DNA of 36,476 bases, taken from Chromatiaceae bacterium. Its GTDB lineage: Bacteria; Pseudomonadota; Gammaproteobacteria; Chromatiales; Chromatiaceae. How positions within the stretch are numbered: position 1 is the stretch's first letter; each line of letters opens with the position of its first letter. Below the pieces are notes generated by a model. It searched no databases. It was not told the DNA's origin and saw only the letters and a list, made by a program, of their open reading frames with translations. This document shows, one piece after another, positions 31,916-36,476 of the stretch. Location: the NCBI GenBank assembly GCA_007693535.1, contig REDK01000063.1, positions 1 through 36,476 on the forward strand, in the 5' to 3' direction. The translations under genes and the position numbers were made by a program.

Positions 31916-32086
31916 GATCAGCTTGTCGTTGCGGGTCAGCAGCAGCGTATAGCTGGCGTCGCCGTGCTCGATGACCACGCGGCGTGCGCCCTGCAGCAGC
32001 TCCGTGCTGCGCATCCGCCGTGGCGGCGGTGCCCCAGCGCCCATGGTCTTGGGTTCGTGGGCGGGATTGATGATGGGTGGGGTCAT
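31904..32086 (-). CDS. hemP: Hemin uptake protein HemP
   Basis: A 60-residue protein with the HemP domain at its C-terminus: RRMRSTELLQGARRVVIEHGDASYTLLLTRNDKLILVK, the last residues being the family end. HemP is a small, commonly Fur-regulated protein near haem and iron uptake genes; in some bacteria it acts as an activator of haem receptor expression. ATG 32086 has a perfect AGGAGG 5 bases upstream, which excludes the longer frame to 32182. It follows the porin gene by 162 bases on the same strand and is probably co-transcribed from the Fur-box promoter at 33667-33696. The 3' end is made of repeat DNA (see the 13-bp repeat). Confidence 0.93.
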   Translation of the reverse strand: MTPPIINPAHEPKTMGAGAPPPRRMRSTELLQGARRVVIEHGDASYTLLLTRNDKLILVK

Positions 32087-32160
32087 GATGCCTCCTGATG
32101 AGTGCCGTTGGTTGCCAAGCGGTAGGGGCGCGTTGTCCCGGGGTGCCATGGCGGGATCAG

Positions 32161-32176
32161 GCGCCGCGAGCGGCGC
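32161..32176. repeat. Tight hairpin between porin and hemP
   Basis: GCGCCGC-GA-GCGGCGC is a near-perfect 16-bp palindrome 72 bases past the porin stop codon. It may set the ratio of porin to hemP message. Confidence 0.4.
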
Positions 32177-32248
32177 TCCCATGCCGCCCGGGCGCGGTGC
32201 CCGGATCTGTCCCGGCGCGGCCGGTCCTGCAACCGCGGCGGTGGCGGC

Positions 32249-33607
32249 TCAGAACATGGCCGTCAGCCGCAGCCCGAGCAGCCAGCCCTCGGGATCGCGC
32301 TGAGAGAGGTTTTCGCGGACCAGGTTGTCGCTCATGTATTGGACATTGGCGGTGACCGCCAGGAACTCGTTGACCTGGGCGCGGTAATAGCCCTCGAAGA
32401 CATTGGTGCGGCGCACGTCGGTATTGCCGCCGTCGAGATACGCATAGCCCAGGCCGATATTGTCATCGGGGCGCTGCCAGGGACCGCCGTTGATATTGAT
32501 GCCGCCGGAATACAGCGCCTGATAGTCGACGGCCGCATCTTCTCCCTGCCAGGCCAGGCGCAGAAACGCGCCGAAGACCGGGCCGAGTTCCTGGTCGAAG
32601 GACAGGCCCCAGGCGAGGCGGTTGTGTTTCTTCTCGCCGGCCGGGTCGAGGAACTGCTTGCCGGTGCCGGTGAGGACGAGCCGATAGTTGCCGGCGCCGA
32701 GGGCGAACTCGGGATGCCAGCCGGCCTGCACGCCCCAGAAATTGAAGTTGTTGCCGTCCTCGTTCTCGCCGACGTTCATGCCGACAGCGTGGAACGAGAA
32801 CGCTCCGGCGGCGAGTTCCAGCGCGGCACCGGCATCGTAGGCAGGCAGGTCATAGCTGTGGGCGTTGACGAACGCCTCGTTCATGAACTGGGTGAACTCA
32901 TCGGCAGCGAAGGCGTTGTCGTCCAGATAATCGGCGCTGTTGATGATGCCAAAGGTCGCCCCCAGGGCATTCTCCGCGGGCAGTTGAAACTCATGGCGGT
33001 ACCAGGCCAGCAGCAGATAGTCGCGCCCGCGGCCGTTGATGTCCTTTACATCGGCTTCCAAGTCCGCCGCCCAGGGGGCGAGGCGAAACGGCGAGACCGG
33101 GTTGAGACCGTTGTCCACGCCGAAGCCGACCAGAAAGAAGAACTCGTCTTGGGCGCTCGGGCGCAGGCTGACCTCCAATTGCACCGGGAGGCCGCCACGG
33201 CAGATGTTGCCAGAGTGTTCCAGCAGCGCGGGGTTGGAGAAGTCGTCGAGGCCGTTCCCATTGCCATTGCCGTTGCCGTTCTCGTTCCCATCGCCATAGT
33301 CATTGCCGTTGTACTCATCGCCATTGCCGGCGATGGGCAGGCGGGCATTGACCTGCTGGCATTGGCCGCCCGCGGCGATGAGGCCGCCGATACTGAGCCA
33401 GTCATTGACCTCCAGGCCCGCGGCCGCGCCGGGGAGGGCCAACAAGGCCGCGGCGGCGAACGGGCCTGATCGGATCGGGTTGCGGGTCAGGTTCCGCGCA
33501 TGGCCGCGCCCGTTGGCCGCGGCTCTGACGGTGCCAACGGTGCCAGCGGCGTTGCACCGGGCCACGCTGCTGCCTGCTGCGCCGGCGGGTGGGGTATGAC
33601 TCAACAT
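32249..33607 (-). CDS. Outer-membrane porin (OprB-like)
   Basis: A 452-residue predicted outer-membrane beta-barrel. The signal peptide is displaced: about 45 residues of Arg/Gly/Ala-rich sequence precede the hydrophobic core (PFAAAALLALPGAAAG), with cleavage near residue 64, just before LEVNDWLSIGG. The chain ends in aromatic Phe (LRLTAMF), the outer-membrane insertion signal, and shows amphipathic strands (YRLVLTGTGKQF, GLSFDQELGPVFGAFLRLAWQG, VFEGYYRAQVNEFLAVTANVQY). The pattern fits the carbohydrate-selective porin OprB superfamily; cyanobacterial relatives serve iron uptake. C83 and C136 flank an Asn/Gly/Asp expansion (94-119). ATG 33607 has GAGGAAAGCAGG upstream. A Fur box lies 71 bases before it. 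Confidence 0.85.
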   Translation of the reverse strand: MLSHTPPAGAAGSSVARCNAAGTVGTVRAAANGRGHARNLTRNPIRSGPFAAAALLALPGAAAGLEVNDWLSIGGLIAAGGQCQQVNARLPIAGNGDEYNGNDYGDGNENGNGNGNGNGLDDFSNPALLEHSGNICRGGLPVQLEVSLRPSAQDEFFFLVGFGVDNGLNPVSPFRLAPWAADLEADVKDINGRGRDYLLLAWYRHEFQLPAENALGATFGIINSADYLDDNAFAADEFTQFMNEAFVNAHSYDLPAYDAGAALELAAGAFSFHAVGMNVGENEDGNNFNFWGVQAGWHPEFALGAGNYRLVLTGTGKQFLDPAGEKKHNRLAWGLSFDQELGPVFGAFLRLAWQGEDAAVDYQALYSGGININGGPWQRPDDNIGLGYAYLDGGNTDVRRTNVFEGYYRAQVNEFLAVTANVQYMSDNLVRENLSQRDPEGWLLGLRLTAMF

Positions 33608-33914
33608 GCCTGCTTTCCTCGTCGTGTTAGGTGCGGCCTCAGGCCAGGGGCCGACGCCTGATTGTGATAATAGTACAAATGCGAACGATTCGCATTAAAA
33701 CTTTAAGACCGATTCCCTTGCTGTGCTTAGGGCAGTGCGCGGACCAGCAGTCGCCGATCCAGCTCGGCAGCGTGGCCACCAGGATGCCGCCGCACGGCAC
33801 CAACGGCGCGTGCGGGCCGGCGCAGGCTGGCAGAGGGAAACGCGGCGAGGTCGATCACCCCACCGCCAGACCGATGCGATGTCGGGCGTTGGCCCGTGCC
33901 AGGTCGTCGTCGGC
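33608..33914. other. 307-base region upstream of the porin
   Basis: It lies between the DUF4198 and porin genes, both minus strand. The AT-rich block 33660-33715 holds a -10 box and a Fur box for the porin. The rest (33720-33914) is GC-rich with no credible gene or terminator. Confidence 0.6.
33667..33696 (-). promoter_or_regulatory. Fur box and promoter of the porin-hemP unit
   Basis: AATGCGAACGATTCGCATT (33678-33696) is a perfect palindrome with 8-bp arms around CGA, the form of a proteobacterial Fur box. On the minus strand it is followed after 5 bases by TATTAT (33672 down to 33667), a 5-of-6 -10 box, so Fur would cover the spacer and -35. Predicted start is about 50 bases before the porin ATG. 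Confidence 0.75.
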
Positions 33915-34706
33915 TCAGTCGAGTTCGACCACGTTGATCCAGAGCACCGCGTCCTGCGACAGCTCCTTGCCTTCATGCTCGGTGACCGGGCCGGCCTCCA
34001 GGCAGGCAAAGCCCCAGATGCCCGGGCGCGGGATGCCAAAGGTGAAGACCCCGTTGGCATCGGTCATGGTGACGATGACGGTCTCCGGGGCGGTGATCAG
34101 GGTCTCTTTGCCAAAGGCATTGGCGGTGACGTCCACACTGGTGTTGATGAACTCCACCTCACATTCGATCCCGGCCGCCGGTTCGCCGTCGCTGAGGAGC
34201 TGCCCAGTGAAGGTGCTGCCGGCGAAGACCTGGTAGGGCTTGACCATCGGCACGATCTCGGTCGGCAGGCCGACCGGTTCGTACCAATCGGTCGGCAGAC
34301 CGCCGCGATTGATGATGGTCTTGCTGAATTGCTGGATGAACGTATTCTCACCGTCCTCCCAGTACGGCGCCGGCACTAGCACGAAGCTGTAGTCGCCCTG
34401 ACGCTGCGCCTTGAAGCTGGCGCCCAAGGCCTTGCCCGCGTTCTCGGCGCCTTGCCAGGTGATGGGCGTCAGGCTGTCCGCGAGGTCGGTCTGCTCGCCA
34501 CGGAAGCGCACGAAGAACCGCTCGGGCGCGGCCATGTCCATCACATGGCCATTGTCCAGCGGATGGCCGAAGACCATGCGCAGTTCGATGTCGGCCGGTT
34601 CCGGCAGTTGCATCTGCGGGGTATAGAGCAACTGGAAATGGGCCTGGGCCGCGCCGGCGGCGCTCAGGCTGGCTAGGGCGGCGAGGGTGGTTGGGATGAT
34701 ACGCAT
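33915..34706 (-). CDS. Periplasmic DUF4198 protein
   Basis: A 263-residue secreted protein. The signal peptide (1-22) ends in AQA and the mature chain would start HFQLLYTPQM, so histidine 23 becomes the N-terminus. The family pattern includes RMVFGHPLDNGHVMDMAAPERFFVRF, DYSFVLVPAPYWEDGENTFIQQFSKTIINRGG, then a beta-sandwich half with VFAGSTFTGQLLSDGEPAAGIECEVEFIN and FTFGIPRPGIWGFACLE. DUF4198 proteins are linked to nickel/cobalt and other metal uptake and often carry N-terminal His. A conserved HPLDNGHVMDM adds His and Met. It begins 63 bases after the small periplasmic gene and is probably in one operon with it. GGAGG is 7-11 bases before ATG 34706. Confidence 0.88.
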   Translation of the reverse strand: MRIIPTTLAALASLSAAGAAQAHFQLLYTPQMQLPEPADIELRMVFGHPLDNGHVMDMAAPERFFVRFRGEQTDLADSLTPITWQGAENAGKALGASFKAQRQGDYSFVLVPAPYWEDGENTFIQQFSKTIINRGGLPTDWYEPVGLPTEIVPMVKPYQVFAGSTFTGQLLSDGEPAAGIECEVEFINTSVDVTANAFGKETLITAPETVIVTMTDANGVFTFGIPRPGIWGFACLEAGPVTEHEGKELSQDAVLWINVVELD

Positions 34707-34769
34707 CTGCGGAGGCCTCCTGTTGCATGGCTGAAGGTGGGATGAAGCGGCGCCGCCGGGTGTGGCTGC

Positions 34770-35099
34770 TCAGTCGAAGATGTCGGCGCCATCGATCTCG
34801 ATGACATGCCCAGGACCGGCATCGAACACCACGCGATAATCGCCGTCGGGCTTCTCGAACTCGAATTCGCTGTTATCCGGCATGCTGGTCTCGACCAGCA
34901 CCTGGCCGGCGCCATCGAGGATGCGCAGGGCGATGCCGGCCGCGGAGGACCCATCGGAGAAGCCGCCTTCGCAGAACACGGTGTCATCCGGATTGCCATA
35001 GCAGGCAAACAACGGGGTATGGGCTTGGGCGCCGGCGGCAAAGAAGGCGCCGGCAAGCAGAATGGCCGGGGCGGCGGCCGTGCGGGAGGCTGGACGCAT
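34770..35099 (-). CDS. Small periplasmic protein with mature N-terminal His
   Basis: A 109-residue protein I cannot place in a named family. The signal peptide (1-26, PAILLAGAFFAAGAQA) ends AQA, so the mature protein starts with H27 (HTPLFACYGN). C33 and C43 (FACYGN, VFCEGG) could form a disulfide. The rest looks like a small transthyretin-like beta sandwich (GIALRILDGAGQVLVETSM, EFEFEKPDGDYRVVFDAG), similar in style to the C-terminal half of DUF4198 and to NikL-type proteins. The mature chain is acidic. GGAG lies 8 bases before ATG 35099. It heads the unit with the DUF4198 gene and lies opposite feoAB, with a Fur-box-like site between. Confidence 0.82.
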   Translation of the reverse strand: MRPASRTAAAPAILLAGAFFAAGAQAHTPLFACYGNPDDTVFCEGGFSDGSSAAGIALRILDGAGQVLVETSMPDNSEFEFEKPDGDYRVVFDAGPGHVIEIDGADIFD

Positions 35100-35264
35100 G
35101 ATGGTCTCCGGTGGGTGGTGGATGGGGCACGGTCGCCGCCCGGGGCGCGGCCCGATCAGGGCTGGATCTTTAGGACCCAACCGGCGCGCGGGGCCGGTCG
35201 AACCGGGCGTGCCAACCGCTGCCTGGCACGATGACCGCGCAGGCTATCAGGTCTTTCCGTAGTA

Positions 35265-35283
35265 AACAAGAAAGATTCGCATT
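35265..35283. promoter_or_regulatory. Fur-box-like site
   Basis: AACAAGAAAGATTCGCATT matches 15 of 19 bases of the perfect box at 33678-33696, including the whole right half. It lies between the divergent periplasmic-protein and feoAB genes and abuts the feoA -35 element. Confidence 0.6.
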
Positions 35284-35311
35284 TGCGATCCGGGCCGGTT
35301 CAGCGTAGATT
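35283..35311 (+). promoter_or_regulatory. Candidate feoA promoter
   Basis: TTGCGA (35283-35288), 17 bases, TAGATT (35306-35311), each matching 4 of 6 consensus bases. The Fur-box-like site ends inside the -35 element. It would give a leader of about 210 bases. Confidence 0.45.
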
Positions 35312-35527
35312 GTGGCCTTCGCGAAGGGCGGGAGACCCCGCGCTGCTGGGTTTCTTGCAGGCGCCCCGCGCCCGGGCTTCCCGCGTCCTGGCGCCCCGTT
35401 GGCCCCATTGATCCGCACCAGTGCCGCGCCCGTGGCGAACCGGTTGTGACCGGTTGCGGCCGGCGGCCCTGCCCCCGCCCGGCGCCTGTCTCTATCGTCC
35501 AGCTTCTGCCATCCAGCCCCCGCCGCC

Positions 35528-36022
35528 TTGCTGACCCTCAACGATATCCGTCCCGGCACCCGGGTCCGCATCAAGGCCCATCAGGCGCGCGGCGCCGTGC
35601 GCCAGCGACTCCTGGACCTGGGCCTGATGCCCAATGTGCTGGTCACCGTGGTGCGCAGCGCGCCCCTGAACGATCCCATCGAGATTCGCCTGGATGCCGC
35701 GAGCGTGACCCTACGCCGGCGCGAGGCGGCCAGTATCGAGGTAGTCCCGGCGCCGCCAGACCCGGCGTCAACCCCGCAACCGGCGCCGGCGGTGCGCACC
35801 CTCAACGATGTCCGCCCCGGCGGGCGCGTGCGCATCAAGGCCCATCGCGCCAGCGGCGCGGTGCGCCAGCGCCTGCTCGATCTGGGGCTGATGCCCAACG
35901 TAGAACTGACCGTGGTGCGCAGCGCGCCGTTGAACGACCCGATCGAGGTCCGGCTCGATGCCGCCAGTGTCACCCTGCGCCGCCGCGAGGCGGCGACCAT
36001 CGAGGTCTATGACGATGCCTAG
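35528..36022 (+). CDS. feoA: Tandem two-domain FeoA
   Basis: A 164-residue protein made of two nearly identical FeoA domains (about 2-73 and 89-160) joined by a Pro/Ala linker (PAPPDPASTPQPAPA). FeoA is a small SH3-like cytoplasmic partner of the ferrous iron transporter FeoB. Each copy has TLND(I/V)RPG, VRIKAH, GAVRQRLLDLGLMPN and SAPLNDPIE(I/V)RLDAASVTLRRREAA. Normal FeoA is a single domain of about 75-85 residues. No ATG fits, so TTG 35528 is the best start, with no strong ribosome binding site. The gene overlaps feoB by 8 bases and should be Fur-controlled. Confidence 0.9.
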   Translation: MLTLNDIRPGTRVRIKAHQARGAVRQRLLDLGLMPNVLVTVVRSAPLNDPIEIRLDAASVTLRRREAASIEVVPAPPDPASTPQPAPAVRTLNDVRPGGRVRIKAHRASGAVRQRLLDLGLMPNVELTVVRSAPLNDPIEVRLDAASVTLRRREAATIEVYDDA

Positions 36023-36476
36023 CCCAGCGCGGCTGATGGTGGCCCTGGCGGGCCAGCAGAACGCCGGCAAATCGACGCTGTTCAATGTCCTGACCGGCGC
36101 CCGCCAGCATGTCGCCAACTATCCTGGCGTGACCGTGGACAAGAAGTACGGCCAGTACCGGGACGCCCAGGGCCCGGTCCAGACCGTGGACCTGCCCGGG
36201 ACCTACAGCCTGACCTCCTTCTCGCTGGAGGAACGCGTGGCGCGCGACTTCCTGCTCGGCGAGCGCCCCGAGGTCACGGTCAACGTCGTGGATGCCTCCA
36301 ACCTGCGCCGCTCCCTGCACCTGACCCTGCAACTGCTGGAGATGGAACTGCCGACGCTGCTGGCGCTGAATATGATCGATGTCGCCGAGCGGCGCGGCAT
36401 CGGTCTGGACCGCGACGCGCTGGCGGCGCGGCTCGGTCTGCCGGTGGTGGCCACCATCGGCCGCAAGGGGGTGGGC
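36015..36476 (+). CDS. feoB: Ferrous iron transporter FeoB, N-terminal part
   Basis: The first 154 residues of FeoB, cut by the window edge. The G domain has G1 GQQNAGKS (13-20), G2 threonine in YPGVTVDKK (T40), G3 DLPG (59-62, then TYSL) and G4 NMID (119-122). FeoB is the inner-membrane Fe2+ transporter with this N-terminal GTPase. ATG 36015 is preferred because GAGG lies 9 bases upstream within feoA; ATG 36009 is in the same frame but too close. The overlap with feoA indicates coupled translation. Confidence 0.95.
   Translation, partial: MPSPARLMVALAGQQNAGKSTLFNVLTGARQHVANYPGVTVDKKYGQYRDAQGPVQTVDLPGTYSLTSFSLEERVARDFLLGERPEVTVNVVDASNLRRSLHLTLQLLEMELPTLLALNMIDVAERRGIGLDRDALAARLGLPVVATIGRKGVG

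Larger units (their letters stand above)
35100..35527. other. 428-base divergent region between periplasmic genes and feoAB
   Basis: It contains a Fur-box-like site (35265-35283), a plausible sigma-70 promoter for feoA (35283-35311), a CCTTCGCGAAGG palindrome (35316-35327) and a long GC-rich leader before the TTG start of feoA. No gene is supportable. Confidence 0.6.

Noticed and set aside
32339-33469. 376-codon plus-strand frame opposite the porin.
   Set aside because: Antisense shadow; the porin frame has a signal peptide, C-terminal Phe and a ribosome binding site.

Overview
This window is high-GC chromosomal DNA from a gammaproteobacterium. It is most likely a purple sulfur bacterium or close relative (Chromatiales/Chromatiaceae-like). 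That assignment is inference from three things: the rpoE-rseA-rseB-rseC cluster divergent from nadB, a fused RlmKL rRNA methyltransferase, and a mix of DUF808, DUF427, DUF302 and DUF1840 genes with OpgH and HemP. There are no phage genes, insertion sequences, rRNA genes or CRISPR arrays. Most genes are housekeeping.

Layout. 1-1.6 kb: tail of an upstream gene, hpt, a long leader with a near-consensus sigma-70 promoter, and a hemerythrin-like gene. 2.1-5.4 kb: cobS and a DUF808 membrane protein (minus), DUF427 (plus), FkbM methyltransferase (minus). 5.4-9 kb: an OpgH-type glucosyltransferase (minus), DUF1840 (plus), an alpha/beta hydrolase (minus). 9.1-12 kb: an HMGL-like aldolase and moaC (plus), then engB and a DUF302 protein (minus). 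12.3-15.4 kb: a secreted Pro/Met-rich repeat protein and a REC-PAS-histidine kinase with a single-domain response regulator (minus). 15.7-18 kb: phosphohexomutase and tcdA (plus). 18-23.2 kb: nadB (minus) divergent from rpoE-rseA-rseB-rseC (plus). 23.2-26.4 kb: rlmKL and folD (minus). 26.7-27.4 kb: tRNA-Pro, -Arg, -His and -Lys with a good terminator. 27.6-29.1 kb: a membrane-anchored GTPase. 29.6-31.7 kb: btaA-btaB for betaine-lipid synthesis. 31.9-36.5 kb: an iron-acquisition locus (hemP, porin, two periplasmic proteins, double-domain feoA, start of feoB).

The accessory interest is concentrated in the last 7 kb. The iron locus has two Fur-box-like sites. One is a perfect 19-bp palindrome next to the porin promoter. 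The other lies between the periplasmic genes and feoAB. The two periplasmic proteins both have a predicted signal cleavage AQA|H, so both mature chains would begin with histidine. I read hemP, the porin, the DUF4198 protein, the small protein and feoAB as one candidate Fur-controlled metal-uptake system spanning outer membrane, periplasm and inner membrane. This is inference from layout and sites.

A second theme is short tandem repeats (11-18 bp units) at or near gene 3' ends, and low-complexity insertions inside conserved domains. The most striking is a 15-bp unit repeated eight times in frame inside the methyltransferase domain of btaB. Others are a 13-bp unit x5 running into the hemP stop codon, and an Asn/Gly hexanucleotide expansion between two cysteines of the porin.
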